The position numbers were made by a program, and so were the translations under genes. A DNA stretch of 64,000 nucleotides from the NCBI GenBank assembly GCA_016795285.1, contig JAEUIC010000026.1, positions 62,001 to 126,000 on the forward strand, read 5' to 3'. This document shows positions 1-9,507 of this stretch, one piece after another; within the stretch, counting starts at the first letter, position 1; each line of letters begins with the position of its first letter. The notes beneath the pieces are model-generated. The model was not told the DNA's origin. It ran no database searches and saw nothing but the letters and a program-made list of their open reading frames with translations. This DNA comes from Planctomycetota bacterium (GTDB lineage: Bacteria; Planctomycetota; B15-G4; SIAN01).

Positions 1-1
1 G

Positions 2-1303
2 CTGGCGAGCCGCGGCGCGCGCGTCCGCTCTTCCGGCGACTACGCCGGCAACCCGCGCCACGCGCTCGCTCACCTGAACGACGGCCGTTACGGGAACGAC
101 CGCAGCTGGATCGCCGCCGCCGGCAGCGGCTTCGTCGAGGTCGAGCTCGCCGCGCCGACCTGGGTCGACACGCTCGTCTGGGGGCGCGATCGCGAGGGCG
201 TCTTCGCCGATCGGCTCGCCACCGACTACCAGGTCGAGTTGCTGGTCGCCGGCGTCGGCTGGCGCGTGGTCGCCACCTCGCGCGATCGCCAGCCGCCGCG
301 GCCGCTGCCGCCGCTCTACGCCGGCCGCTTCGACCCGGAGCCGGCGCCCACGCGCCGCCTCGACCGCGGCAATCCGGTCGAGCCGCGCGAGGAAGTGTCG
401 CCCGGCCCGATCGCGGCGCTGGCCGTGCCCTTCCCGGAGTTCGACGCCGACGACGAGCCGGCGCGCCGCCTCGCGCTCGCCGACTGGATCGCCGCGCCGC
501 ACCACCCGCTCACCGCGCGCGTCGCGGTCAATCGCCTCTGGCAGTTCGCCTTCGGCCGCGGCCTCGTCGACACGCCGAGCGACTTCGGCGCGATGGGCGG
601 CAAGCCGACCCATCCCGAGCTGCTCGACACGCTGGCGCTCGACTTCGCGGAGAGCGGCGGGCGCGTGAAACCGCTCGTGCGCCGCCTGCTGCTGTCGGCC
701 ACCTGGTGCCAATCGAGCGCGCCGCGCGACGAGGCGCTCGCCGTCGACGCCGACACGCGGCTCCTCTGGCGCTGCCTGCCGCGCCGCGCGCCGGCCGAAG
801 CGCTGCGCGATTCGATGGTGGCCGCGGCCGGCCTCCTCGACCTGCGCATGGGCGGCCCCGGCTTCTCCCACTTCCGCCCGAACGACAACTACGTGCGCCT
901 CTACGAGCCGAAGGAGCAGTTCGGCGCCGACGACTTCCGCCGCGCCGTCTACGCGACGCGCGTGCGCATGCACCCCGATCCGACCTTCGGCCTCTTCGAC
1001 GCGCCCGACGGCGGCCAGCCCTGCCCGCGCCGCGCCCACTCGACGACGCCGCTGCAAGCGCTGGCGCTGGCGCATGCGCCGCTCCTGGTCGAGCTCGCCG
1101 CCCGTTTCGCCGCGCGCGTCGAGCGCGAGACGGGGCCCGACGCGCCGCTCGATCGGCAAATCGACCGCGCCTTCGCGCTCGCCTTCCAGCGCGCGCCCGA
1201 CGCCGTGGAACGCGCCGCGGTCGCTGCCGTCGTGCGCGACCATGGCCTCGCCGCCGGCTGCCACGCGCTGCTCGCCTCGAGCGAGTTCGGAGCGATCGAA
1301 TGA
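2..1303 (+). CDS. PSD1/DUF1553-family protein, C-terminal part (5' end outside the window)
   Basis: The frame is open from base 2, so the start codon lies upstream; 433 residues are visible. The first 80 or so (GDYAGNPRHALAHLNDGRYG, then VEVELAAPTWVDTLVWG) resemble a discoidin/F5-8C-like carbohydrate-binding module, which is common inside this family. The rest is DUF1553: the hallmark HPLTARVAVNRLWQFAFGRG, the THPELLDTLA segment and a late STTPLQALALAHAPL block. DUF1553 normally ends a large secreted Planctomycetota protein with an N-terminal CxxCH cytochrome-like domain and DUF1549. Function is unproven; polysaccharide breakdown is the usual guess. Its TGA overlaps the next ATG (ATGA), so it is translationally coupled to the DUF1501 gene, the standard partner. 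Confidence 0.9.
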   Translation: MASRGARVRSSGDYAGNPRHALAHLNDGRYGNDRSWIAAAGSGFVEVELAAPTWVDTLVWGRDREGVFADRLATDYQVELLVAGVGWRVVATSRDRQPPRPLPPLYAGRFDPEPAPTRRLDRGNPVEPREEVSPGPIAALAVPFPEFDADDEPARRLALADWIAAPHHPLTARVAVNRLWQFAFGRGLVDTPSDFGAMGGKPTHPELLDTLALDFAESGGRVKPLVRRLLLSATWCQSSAPRDEALAVDADTRLLWRCLPRRAPAEALRDSMVAAAGLLDLRMGGPGFSHFRPNDNYVRLYEPKEQFGADDFRRAVYATRVRMHPDPTFGLFDAPDGGQPCPRRAHSTTPLQALALAHAPLLVELAARFAARVERETGPDAPLDRQIDRAFALAFQRAPDAVERAAVAAVVRDHGLAAGCHALLASSEFGAIE

Positions 1304-2754
1304 ACGGCGGCCGGCGCGACTTCCTCGCGCAACTCGGCGGCGGCCTCGTGGGCGGCCTCGCGGGCGGGCTGCTCCCGTTCCGCAACTTGGCACTCGCCGC
1401 GCTGCTCGACGAGACGACGCGGCCGCGCATCGATCCAGCGGCGCCGCTCGCCGCGCGACCGCCCCACTTCCGGCCGCGCGCGAAGCGGGTGCTCTACCTC
1501 TTCTGCTCGGGCGCGCTCTCGCAGGTCGACAGCTTCGACTGGAAACCGGAGCTCGAGAGGCGCGACGGCACGCCGCTGCCGGGCGGCGACGGGCTCGTCA
1601 CCTTCCAGGGCGAGCAAGGAAACCTCGCGAAGAGCCCGTGGAAGTTCCGGCCGCGCGGCGCATGCGGCAAGTGGACCTCCGACCTGCTGCCGCGCTTGGG
1701 CGAGCGCGTCGATCGCATGTGCTTCCTGCACGGCATGACCGCGAAGAGCAACACGCACGGGCCGGGCGAGAACCAGATGAGCACCGGCTTCACGCTCGAG
1801 GGGTTCCCCGGCATCGGCAGCTGGGTGAGCTACGCGCTCGGCAGCGAGTGCGCCGACCTGCCCGCCTTCGTCGCGCTGCCCGATCCACGCGGGCTGCCGC
1901 AATCGATGGGCAACCATTGGGGCAGCGCCTTCCTGCCGGCCGTCTTCCAGGGCACCGCGTTCTCCGCGAACCGCCCGATCGCCCACCTCGATCCGCAGCG
2001 CGGCGTCGATCCGGCGGCGGCACGCGCCGCGCGCGAGCTGGCGCTCGCGCTCGACCGCCAGCGCCTCGCCCGCCAGCCCTCCGACAGCGAGCTCGCCGCC
2101 CGCATCGCGAGCTTCGAGCTCGCCGCGCGCATGCAGCTGCGCGCCGCGGAGGTCGGCGACCTCGCCGCCGAGAGCGTCGCGACGCGCGAGCGGTACGGCT
2201 GCGACGACGCCGACGCCACCAAGGCGGGCTTCGCGCGCAACTGCCTGCTGGCGCGCCGCCTCCTCGAGTCGGGCGTGCGCTTCGTGCAGCTCTTCAACGG
2301 CGCCTACGCGATGGGCGAAGGGGTCGGCAACTGGGACGGCCACAAGTACCTCGCGCAGCAGTACGCGATCCACGCGCCGATCCTCGACCAACCGGCGGCG
2401 GCGCTGCTCGAGGACTTGGAGGCGCGCGGCCTGCTCGACGAGACGCTGGTGGTCTTCACCACCGAGTTCGGCCGCATGCCGACCTTCCAGAAAGGGGCGA
2501 GCGGCCGCGACCACAACCCGAAGGGGTTCACGGTGTGGCTGGCGGGCGCCGGCGTGAAGGCGCCGTTCACCTTCGGCGCGACCGACGAGTTCGGCTGGAA
2601 GGCGGTCGACGGCGTCACCACCATCTACGACCTCCACGCGACCATCCTCCACCTGCTCGGCCTCGATCACACGCGCCTCACCTGGTACCACAACGGCATC
2701 GAGCGGCGCCTGACCGATGTCCACGGCCGCGTGATCGAGGAGATCCTCGCGTGA
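1300..2754 (+). CDS. DUF1501 family protein with twin-arginine signal
   Basis: This 484-residue protein starts at an ATG overlapping the previous stop codon. The N-terminus carries a twin-arginine signal ([13 protein letters not shown] followed by a Gly/Ala/Leu-rich stretch), predicting folded export by Tat. The body has DUF1501 hallmarks: [46 protein letters not shown] and [17 protein letters not shown], the last resembling the alkaline-phosphatase/sulfatase superfamily fold. DUF1501 genes accompany DUF1549/DUF1553 genes across Planctomycetota; their biochemical activity is not established. The stop overlaps the GTG start of the following beta-helix gene, so all three are probably one transcript. 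The longer upstream reading in this frame is only an antistop artefact of GC-rich DNA. Confidence 0.92.
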   Translation: MNGGRRDFLAQLGGGLVGGLAGGLLPFRNLALAALLDETTRPRIDPAAPLAARPPHFRPRAKRVLYLFCSGALSQVDSFDWKPELERRDGTPLPGGDGLVTFQGEQGNLAKSPWKFRPRGACGKWTSDLLPRLGERVDRMCFLHGMTAKSNTHGPGENQMSTGFTLEGFPGIGSWVSYALGSECADLPAFVALPDPRGLPQSMGNHWGSAFLPAVFQGTAFSANRPIAHLDPQRGVDPAAARAARELALALDRQRLARQPSDSELAARIASFELAARMQLRAAEVGDLAAESVATRERYGCDDADATKAGFARNCLLARRLLESGVRFVQLFNGAYAMGEGVGNWDGHKYLAQQYAIHAPILDQPAAALLEDLEARGLLDETLVVFTTEFGRMPTFQKGASGRDHNPKGFTVWLAGAGVKAPFTFGATDEFGWKAVDGVTTIYDLHATILHLLGLDHTRLTWYHNGIERRLTDVHGRVIEEILA

Positions 2755-3956
2755 ACGGAGCGCTTGGTGGGCTGCTGGCGGCGCACGTGGCGCTGGCCGC
2801 GATGGCGTTGCCGCTCGGCGAGGTGCGCGTCGCCGACGACGACGCGCTGCGCGCGGCGCTGCGGACGGCGAAGGCGGGCACGACGATCGTGATCGCGCCG
2901 GGCAGCTACCGCGGCGGGATCACCGTCGAGGGGATCGCCGGCACGGCGCGCGCGCCGATCGTGATCCGCGGCGCCGACGCCAAGCAGCCGCCGCTCTTCG
3001 AGGGGGGCGGCAACGCCTTCCACCTGCGCGACGTCGCGTGGGTCGAGCTCGCCGACCTCGCGGTGCGCGGCGCGACGGGGAACGGGCTCAACATCGACGA
3101 CGGCGGCACGAGCGAGACGCCGACCCACCACGTCACGCTGCGCCGCCTCGTCGTCACCGACATCGGCGCGAACGGCAACCAGGACGGGATCAAGCTCTCC
3201 GGCGTCGACGACTTCCTCGTCGAGGAGTGCACGCTCGAGCGCTGGGGCGGCGGCGGCTCGGCCATCGACATGGTCGGCTGCCATCGCGGCGCCATCGAAA
3301 GCTGCACCTTCCGCCATCGCGGCGACGCGCAGGCGAACGGCGTGCAGACGAAGGGCGGGACGGCGGAGATCGCGATCCGCGGTTGCCGCTTCGAGGAGGC
3401 GGGCAGCCGCGCCGTGAACCTCGGCGGCAGCACCGGGCTCGAGTTCTTCCGCCCGCCGCTCGCGAAGCCGCCGCATGCCGAGGCGCGCGACATCGTCGTC
3501 GAGCACTGCACCTTCCGCGGCTCGATCGCGCCGATCGCCTTCGTCGGCGTCGACGGCGCGACCGTCCGCTTCAACACGATCTGGCTGCCGCAGCGCTGGG
3601 CGATCCGCATCCTGCAGGAGACGACGGCGGAGGGCTTCGTCCCTTGCCGCAACGGCCGTTTCGAGCGCAACGTCGTCGTCTTCCGCTCCGATGCGTGGGC
3701 CTCGGGCGGAGTGAACGTCGGCGGCGGCACCGATCCGCAGAGCTTCAGCTTCGCCGAGAACTGGTGGTACTGCAGCGACGCGCCGGCCCAGAGCCGCCCG
3801 ACGCTGCCGACCGCGGAGAAGGACGGCGTCTACGGCAAGGAGCCGCGCCTGCGCGATCCGGAGCAGGGCGACCTCCACCAACGCCCCGATTCGCCCGCGA
3901 AGGGGTACGGCGCCGATCCGCAGCGCGCCGCCGCCGCACGCACGTCGCGACGCTGA
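2751..3956 (+). CDS. Secreted right-handed beta-helix protein (polysaccharide lyase-like)
   Basis: The 401-residue product starts at a GTG overlapping the previous TGA (GTGA). It opens with a signal peptide ([20 protein letters not shown]). The motif [19 protein letters not shown] starts a chondroitinase-B/pectate-lyase-like parallel beta-helix. Rungs follow, such as [41 protein letters not shown] and [19 protein letters not shown]. The fold is clear but no catalytic residues can be assigned, so lyase activity is inference; it could equally only bind glycans. Position behind DUF1553 and DUF1501 genes suggests a shared polysaccharide-degradation role. The end is followed by 281 non-coding bases. 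Confidence 0.85.
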   Translation: MNGALGGLLAAHVALAAMALPLGEVRVADDDALRAALRTAKAGTTIVIAPGSYRGGITVEGIAGTARAPIVIRGADAKQPPLFEGGGNAFHLRDVAWVELADLAVRGATGNGLNIDDGGTSETPTHHVTLRRLVVTDIGANGNQDGIKLSGVDDFLVEECTLERWGGGGSAIDMVGCHRGAIESCTFRHRGDAQANGVQTKGGTAEIAIRGCRFEEAGSRAVNLGGSTGLEFFRPPLAKPPHAEARDIVVEHCTFRGSIAPIAFVGVDGATVRFNTIWLPQRWAIRILQETTAEGFVPCRNGRFERNVVVFRSDAWASGGVNVGGGTDPQSFSFAENWWYCSDAPAQSRPTLPTAEKDGVYGKEPRLRDPEQGDLHQRPDSPAKGYGADPQRAAAARTSRR

Positions 3957-4237
3957 GGGATCTCCCGCAATCTGCTCGAGCCGATCGGCCGCTCTCCCTC
4001 AGCGGCACGGAGAGTGACTTGCGGTCGGCGTTGCGGCTCGCGAACGGGTGCAACAGTGCAAACGCCGCGCGGCCGAAGCCTGCGTCATCGGCGTGCTCGT
4101 CACGGAGCCCGCCGCGCCGACGAAACTCGTTGCAACGCGCGCCGTCGCACGTTGGCTTCGCCGGCGCACGGCCGCATGATGGGCGCCGGGAATCGCCCGC
4201 TCCGCTGCCGCGGAGGGATCGATCGCGAGGGGAAGAC
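3957..4237. other. Intergenic region with leader hairpin before the kinase cluster
   Basis: No coding sequence is supported here. The stretch ends with a perfect 6-bp hairpin, CTCCGC-TGCC-GCGGAG (4200-4215), about 22 bases before the TTG start of the hybrid kinase. The Shine-Dalgarno-like GAGGGGAAG (4227-4235) lies just downstream. No clear -35/-10 pair could be recognised. The promoter of the kinase cluster is presumably in this stretch because the upstream operon has ended. Confidence 0.5.
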
Positions 4238-6829
4238 TTGGACGACGCGAGCCACACTTCGCTGCCACCGAACGCGCCGAGCGGCACCGGCGTCGACTTC
4301 CGCCTGCTCTTCGAGCGATTGCCTGGCCTCTACCTCGTCCTCGCCCCCGACACGCGGATCGTCGCGGTGAGCGACGCCTACCTGCGCGCGACGATGACGA
4401 AGCGCGCCGACATCGTCGGCCGCTCGCTCTTCGAGGTCTTCCCCGACAACCCGGCCGATCCGCACGCCAGCGGCGAGCGGCAGCTGCGCGCGTCGCTCGC
4501 GCAGGTGCTCGCGACGCGGCGGCCCGACGCGATGGCGGTGCAGAAGTACGACATCCGCCTCCCCGATGCGGAGGGCGGCGGCTTCGTCGAACGGCACTGG
4601 AGCCCGCTCAACACCCCGCTCCTCGACGAGCGCGGCGAGGTCGCGCTGATCATCCATCGGGCCGAGGACGTCACCGATTTCGTCCGCCTCCGCCAGCAGC
4701 AGCAGGCGGAGGGGCGCCTCCACCAGGAGCTGCGCGCCCGCCACGAGCTCGTCGAGGCGGAGGTCTTCCAGCGCGCCCAGGAGGTGCAGGCGGCCAACCG
4801 CGAGCTGCAGGCGGCGAACGCCGAGCTCGCCCGCCGCGACGTGGAGCGCACGCAGCTGCTCGAGCAGCTGCGCGCGCTCGATCGCCTCAAGTCGCAGTTC
4901 TTCTCGAACGTGAGCCACGAGCTGCGCACGCCGCTCGCGCTGATCCTCGGGCCGGTCGAGAAGCTGCTGCAGCAGTCGACCTGGTCGCTCGACACGCGCC
5001 GCGACCTCGCCACCATCGAGCGCGCCGCGCGGATCCTGGTGAAGCACGTGAACGACCTGCTCGACGCCGCCAAGCTCGAGGCGGGCAAGATGGCGCTGGT
5101 CGCGGCGCCGACCGACGTCGCGCAGCGGCTGCGGCTGGTCGCCTCGCACTTCGACTCGATCGCGCGGGAGCGCGCCATCTCGTTCCGCGTCGAGACGCCG
5201 ACGGGCCTCGTCGCCGAGGTCGACGCCGACAAGCTCGACCGCGTGGTGATGAACCTCCTCTCGAACGCCATCAAGTTCACGCCGTCGGGCGGCTCGATCC
5301 GCTGCACGCTCGGCGTCGCCGGCGACGCGCTCGAGCTGGCGGTCGACGACAGCGGTCCCGGCATCCCGGTCGCGCTGCGCGAGGCGGTCTTCGAGCGCTT
5401 CTTCCAGGTGCAGGAGAGCGCGACGCGGCGCGTGGGCGGCACCGGGCTCGGCCTCTCGATCGTGAAGGAGTTCGTCCTGCTGCACGGCGGCCAGGTGCGG
5501 GTCGGCGCCTCCGAACTCGGCGGCGCCGCGTTCGTCGTGACGCTGCCGCGCCGCGCTCGCGCGCCCTCCCGCGCCGTCGACGGGGATGCGGCGCCGGACG
5601 CCTCGTTCGAGCTGCCGGTCGGCGAGCTCGACGCGCTGCGCACCGCCGCGCCCGGATGCGCCCCCATCGCGGAGCCGCTCGCCGCGCCGGCTGCGGCCGA
5701 TGGCCGGCCGCTCGTGCTGGTCTGCGAGGACAACCGCGACATGCGGCAGTTCATCGCCGAGAGCCTCGGCCGCGACTACCGCGTGGCCGCGGTGGCCGAC
5801 GGCCGCGAGGCGCTCGAGGCGGCGCTGCGGCTCGCTCCCGACCTGATCGTCACCGACCTGATGATGCCGGTCATGGGCGGCGAGGAGCTGCTGCGCGAGC
5901 TGCGCATGCGGCCCGAGATGGACGCGACGCCGGTGGTGCTGCTGACGGCGCGCGCCGGCGACGCGACCCGCGTCGACCTGCTGCGCCTCGGCGCGCAGGA
6001 CTACGTCGTGAAGCCGTTCCTCGCCGACGAGCTGCGCGTCCGCCTCGGCAACCTGATCGCCGCGCGCCGCGCCCGCGACGAGCTCGAGCGCTCGCAGCGC
6101 GAGATCGCCGCGATGAACCGCGAGCTCACCGCCTTCGCCGGCGCGGTGAGCCACGACCTGCGCTCGCCGCTGCAGCTGGTGATGGGCTACGCCGAGGTGC
6201 TGCTCGGCGGGTTCCCGGCCGGCAGCGACCACCCCGACGCGCTGCTGGTCGGCGAGATCCTCGCCGCCGCGCATCGCATGGCGCGGATCATCAGCGACCT
6301 GCTCGCGCTGTCGCAGGCGTCGAGCCGCCCGCTCGTGCGCCGCCCGGTCGACCTCACGGCGCTGGCGCGCGCCATCCTCGCGCGACTGGCCGACGCGGCA
6401 CCGGAGCGCGCGGCCGAGACGGTCGTCGAGGAGGGGCTCGTCGCGCTCGCCGACCCGAGCCTCGCGGAGATCGCGCTCGAGAACCTGCTTGGCAACGCGT
6501 GGAAGTACACCGGCCGGGTCGCCCGCGCGCGGATCGAGTTCCGCCGCGACCCCGCGCATCCCGACGAGTTCCTCGTCCGCGACAACGGCGCCGGCTTCGA
6601 CGCCGCCGCGGCCGCGACGCTCTTCGAGCCCTTCACCCGCCTTCACGACGTCGCCGACTACCCCGGCACCGGCATCGGCCTCTCGACCGTCCGCCGCATC
6701 GTCGAGCGCCACGCCGGCCGGATCCGCGCCGACGCGCGTCCCGGCGAGGGCGCGACGTTCCGCTTCAGCTTCGGCGAGGCGAAAGGGGCGGCCGCGCCGC
6801 TCCAGCGAGTCCACGATCCGGTTCAGTGA
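4238..6829 (+). CDS. Hybrid sensor histidine kinase, PAS-HK-REC-HK
   Basis: I chose the TTG at 4238 (863 residues) because GAGGGGAAG lies just upstream and the next in-frame ATG would cut into the PAS domain. Order: PAS (about 12-125), a coiled coil rich in Gln/Glu/Arg (about 150-215), HisKA with phosphorylatable His227 ([15 protein letters not shown]), HATPase_c (to about 440), a receiver with acceptor Asp540 ([13 protein letters not shown]) and Lys in VVKPF, and a second HisKA with His639 ([18 protein letters not shown]) plus a second HATPase. No membrane segment is visible, so it is probably cytosolic. Two complete kinase cores around one receiver is unusual. It heads a signalling cluster whose other members also lack DNA-binding domains. 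The signal is unknown. Confidence 0.9.
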   Translation: MDDASHTSLPPNAPSGTGVDFRLLFERLPGLYLVLAPDTRIVAVSDAYLRATMTKRADIVGRSLFEVFPDNPADPHASGERQLRASLAQVLATRRPDAMAVQKYDIRLPDAEGGGFVERHWSPLNTPLLDERGEVALIIHRAEDVTDFVRLRQQQQAEGRLHQELRARHELVEAEVFQRAQEVQAANRELQAANAELARRDVERTQLLEQLRALDRLKSQFFSNVSHELRTPLALILGPVEKLLQQSTWSLDTRRDLATIERAARILVKHVNDLLDAAKLEAGKMALVAAPTDVAQRLRLVASHFDSIARERAISFRVETPTGLVAEVDADKLDRVVMNLLSNAIKFTPSGGSIRCTLGVAGDALELAVDDSGPGIPVALREAVFERFFQVQESATRRVGGTGLGLSIVKEFVLLHGGQVRVGASELGGAAFVVTLPRRARAPSRAVDGDAAPDASFELPVGELDALRTAAPGCAPIAEPLAAPAAADGRPLVLVCEDNRDMRQFIAESLGRDYRVAAVADGREALEAALRLAPDLIVTDLMMPVMGGEELLRELRMRPEMDATPVVLLTARAGDATRVDLLRLGAQDYVVKPFLADELRVRLGNLIAARRARDELERSQREIAAMNRELTAFAGAVSHDLRSPLQLVMGYAEVLLGGFPAGSDHPDALLVGEILAAAHRMARIISDLLALSQASSRPLVRRPVDLTALARAILARLADAAPERAAETVVEEGLVALADPSLAEIALENLLGNAWKYTGRVARARIEFRRDPAHPDEFLVRDNGAGFDAAAAATLFEPFTRLHDVADYPGTGIGLSTVRRIVERHAGRIRADARPGEGATFRFSFGEAKGAAAPLQRVHDPVQ

Positions 6830-6913
6830 TCTTCCTTAGCGCGGTTCTCGTGGTGCTCGCGTCACCTTGAACGGACGCCGGCAACGGTTCGAATGCGGCT
6901 TGGAGCGGCGCCG

Positions 6914-8785
6914 ATGGAATCCAACCGCGGACGTGCCGAGGCGCAGCGATCGGGCGCTTGGTTCTCGATCGAGCGCCAGCTGCCGCTCCTCGTCGGGCTG
7001 CTGCTGGCCCCTGCCGTGGCGCTCCTCGTGGTCTGGTCGTACGTCGACCTGCGCCGCACGTCCGTCGATGCGGCCGCGCAGCGAATGGCCTCCGGCGCGC
7101 GCGAGATCGCCACGCTGTTCGCGCTCAGCAACGAGCAGCGCGTCGCCGAGGTGCGACGCCTCGCGACGCTCGCCGCGCTGCGCGACGCCCTCCGCTACGC
7201 CGATCCGCCGATCGAAGCGGCGGCACGCGCCGCGCTCGAGGCGTCGCTGCGCGGCGGCACGACGCCAGGCCGCGCGGAGCTCTGGACGATCGACGGCAGC
7301 TGCGTGCTCGCGGCGGCGCCGCCCGCGAGCGCGGCCGAGCGGGCCGATCCGCCCGCGCCGCCCGAGACCGCCGGGATGCTGCCGCTCGCCCGGATCGGCG
7401 ACGCCATCGAGGTCGCGGCAGCGGCGGAGATCTTCGCCGCGGACGATCCGCGCCAGCTGCTCGGCCACGTCGTGCTGCGCCGCGTCCTTTCCGGCAACCG
7501 GCCGGCCGTCGAGCTGCTCGGCGGATTGATCGGGAGCGCTCCATCGCTCGCGCTCGGCAATCGCGACGGCTCGGTGTGGTGCGATCTCGAGCGGCCGATC
7601 GAGCCGCCGACCGCCGACCCGCTCGCCGCGCCCGGACGGCTCCATCGCGGCGCCGACGGCAGCGACCGCGTCGGGGCCGGCGTGGCGGTCCCGGGAGCGC
7701 CGTGGGTCCTCTGGGTCGACGCCGCAGCGGCGCCGGTCCTCGCGCCGGCGCGTTCCACCGCGCTGCGCATGGCGACGGCGAGCGCCGTCCTGTTGGCGCT
7801 CTGCATGGCGGGCGCATGGTTCGCGAGCCGACGCATCACGCGCCCGCTCGTCGCCGCGACGGCCGCAGCGGAGGCGATCGCCGCCGGCCGGCTCGACCAG
7901 CGCCTCGCCTTGCGGACGCCGACCGAGCTGCGGCGCCTCGCCGAGTCGTTCAACACGATGACCGAGCGCGTCGACCAATCGCGCCAGGAGCTCGAGGCGC
8001 GCGTCGAGGCGCGCACCGCCGACCTGAAGTCGGCGCTCGGCCAGCTGCGCGAGGCGCAGGAGAGCCTGCTGCGCAAGGAGCGGCTCGCGACGCTCGGCCA
8101 GCTCGCCGGCGGCGTCGGCCACGAGCTCCGCAACCCGCTCGGCGTGATGACCAACGCGATCTACTACCTCGAGCTGATCCTCGAGCAGGCGCCGACCGAG
8201 GTGATCGAGTACCTCGGCATCCTGCGCCACCAGATCGGGCTCTCCGAGAAGATCATCAGCGACCTGCTCGACTTCGCGCGCGCGCGGCCGCCGCAGGCGC
8301 TGCCGGTGCGGCTCGACGCGCTCGTCGACCAGCAGATCGCGCGGCTCGGGCCGTTCTCCGGCACGATCGAGCGGGCGATCCCCGCCGACCTCGCGCCCGC
8401 CTTCGCCGACCCGGTGCAGATCGGCCAGGTGGTCTTCAACCTGCTCACCAACGCGACGCAGGCGATGGGCGAGCCGGGCGGCACGCTGCGGGTCGCGGGC
8501 CGCGAGGAGCCGGACGGCCGCGTGCGGATCGAGGTGACCGACAGCGGAGCGGGCGTCCCCGCCGAGCTCGCCGAGCGCATCTTCGAGCCGCTCTTCACCA
8601 CGCGCGCGCGCGGCATCGGGCTCGGCCTCGCCGTGTCGCGCCGGCTCGCCGAGCAGAACGGCGGCGAGCTCCGCCTCGAGGCGCCGCGCGCCGGCGCCGG
8701 CGCGACGTTCACGTTGCTGCTGCCCACCGCGGCCCGCGCCGCGATCGCCGCGACCGCGGATCCGGCCGCGCTGGAGCGGCGGTGA
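6914..8785 (+). CDS. Membrane sensor histidine kinase (sensor-HAMP-HisKA-HATPase)
   Basis: The ATG at 6914 is preferred over one 21 bases upstream because GGAG sits 8 bases before it; this gives 623 residues. Transmembrane segment 1 is about residues 23-43. An extracytoplasmic sensor region of about 240 residues follows, then TM2 (about 282-303), HAMP (RRITRPLVAATAAAEAIAAG), a coiled coil, HisKA with His403 (GGVGHELRNPLGVMTNAI) and HATPase_c with the DSGAGVP and GIGLGLAVSRRL boxes. The H-box is of the NtrB-like GxGHELRNPL class. Its TGA overlaps the ATG of the double-receiver gene, indicating translational coupling to its likely phosphotransfer partner. The ligand is unknown. Confidence 0.9.
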   Translation: MESNRGRAEAQRSGAWFSIERQLPLLVGLLLAPAVALLVVWSYVDLRRTSVDAAAQRMASGAREIATLFALSNEQRVAEVRRLATLAALRDALRYADPPIEAAARAALEASLRGGTTPGRAELWTIDGSCVLAAAPPASAAERADPPAPPETAGMLPLARIGDAIEVAAAAEIFAADDPRQLLGHVVLRRVLSGNRPAVELLGGLIGSAPSLALGNRDGSVWCDLERPIEPPTADPLAAPGRLHRGADGSDRVGAGVAVPGAPWVLWVDAAAAPVLAPARSTALRMATASAVLLALCMAGAWFASRRITRPLVAATAAAEAIAAGRLDQRLALRTPTELRRLAESFNTMTERVDQSRQELEARVEARTADLKSALGQLREAQESLLRKERLATLGQLAGGVGHELRNPLGVMTNAIYYLELILEQAPTEVIEYLGILRHQIGLSEKIISDLLDFARARPPQALPVRLDALVDQQIARLGPFSGTIERAIPADLAPAFADPVQIGQVVFNLLTNATQAMGEPGGTLRVAGREEPDGRVRIEVTDSGAGVPAELAERIFEPLFTTRARGIGLGLAVSRRLAEQNGGELRLEAPRAGAGATFTLLLPTAARAAIAATADPAALERR

Positions 8786-9507
8786 TGGAGCCGATCCTCG
8801 TCGTCGACGACGACCGCCTGATGGTGCGCACGCTGTGCGACCTGCTGCGGCGGCGCGGCTTCGAGGCCGACGGCGCGCACAGCGGCGAGGAGGCGCTCGC
8901 CGCGGCCCGCCGCAAGCGCTACTCGGCGCTGCTCATGGACGTGCGGATGGCCGGGATGTCGGGGGTCGAGGCGCTGAAGGAGCTGCGCCGCTCGCGCGGC
9001 GCGCCGCCGGTGCTGCTGATGACCGCCTACTCGGCGACCGAGCTGCTGACGGAGGCGGAGCAAGCGGGAGCGTTCCGCGTGCTGGCCAAGCCGATCCCGC
9101 CACAGCTCCTCCTCGACGCGCTCGCCGAGGTCCTCGCTCCTGCCGCGCGGGTGCTGATCGTCGACGACGATCCCGAGTTCCGGCGCACGCTCGGCGACCT
9201 GCTCGCGGAGCGCGGCGCGCGCAGCCGCGGCGTCGGCGACCTCGAGAGCGCCCTCGCGGCGCTGCGCAGCGGCACGCCCCGCGTGATCCTGCTCGACCTC
9301 AAGCTCGACGGCAACGATCCGGCGGAGGTGATCCGCGCCATCCGCCGGGCGGCGCCGGAGGTCCCGCTCGTCCTCTACAGCGGCCATCTCGCCGCCCTCG
9401 ACGCGACCGTCGGCGCGCTCCCCGACGACTGGTTCCGTGCCGTCCTCCGCAAGCCGCTCGCGCCCGAGCGGCTCCTCGAGGTCCTCGATGACCCTCGCGA
9501 CCCTTGA
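8785..9507 (+). CDS. Two-receiver response regulator with no output domain
   Basis: This 240-residue protein consists only of two consecutive CheY-like receivers. REC1 has the acidic VVDDD, acceptor Asp52 (LLMDVRMAGMSG), Thr in LLMTAYS and Lys in LAKPI. REC2 has IVDDD, acceptor Asp171 (LLDLKLDG), Ser in YSGH and Lys in RKPL. All conserved phosphorylation residues are present in both, so both could accept phosphate. No effector, HTH, HPt or enzymatic domain follows. The start overlaps the stop of the preceding membrane kinase, and the next hybrid kinase starts 20 bases before its stop. A relay or phosphate-sink role is inferred. Confidence 0.9.
   Translation: MEPILVVDDDRLMVRTLCDLLRRRGFEADGAHSGEEALAAARRKRYSALLMDVRMAGMSGVEALKELRRSRGAPPVLLMTAYSATELLTEAEQAGAFRVLAKPIPPQLLLDALAEVLAPAARVLIVDDDPEFRRTLGDLLAERGARSRGVGDLESALAALRSGTPRVILLDLKLDGNDPAEVIRAIRRAAPEVPLVLYSGHLAALDATVGALPDDWFRAVLRKPLAPERLLEVLDDPRDP

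Noticed and set aside
949..2724. Long open frames on the opposite strand of real genes, such as 949-2724, 4100-6814 and 9299-11749
   Set aside because: They are rich in Arg, Ala, Gly and Pro, lack domains and mirror the GC-rich third positions of the real genes. They are shadow frames, not genes.
6886..6896. GGTTCGAATGC resembling a tRNA T-arm
   Set aside because: No acceptor stem, anticodon arm or CCA end can be built around it, and it overlaps the leader of the kinase gene.
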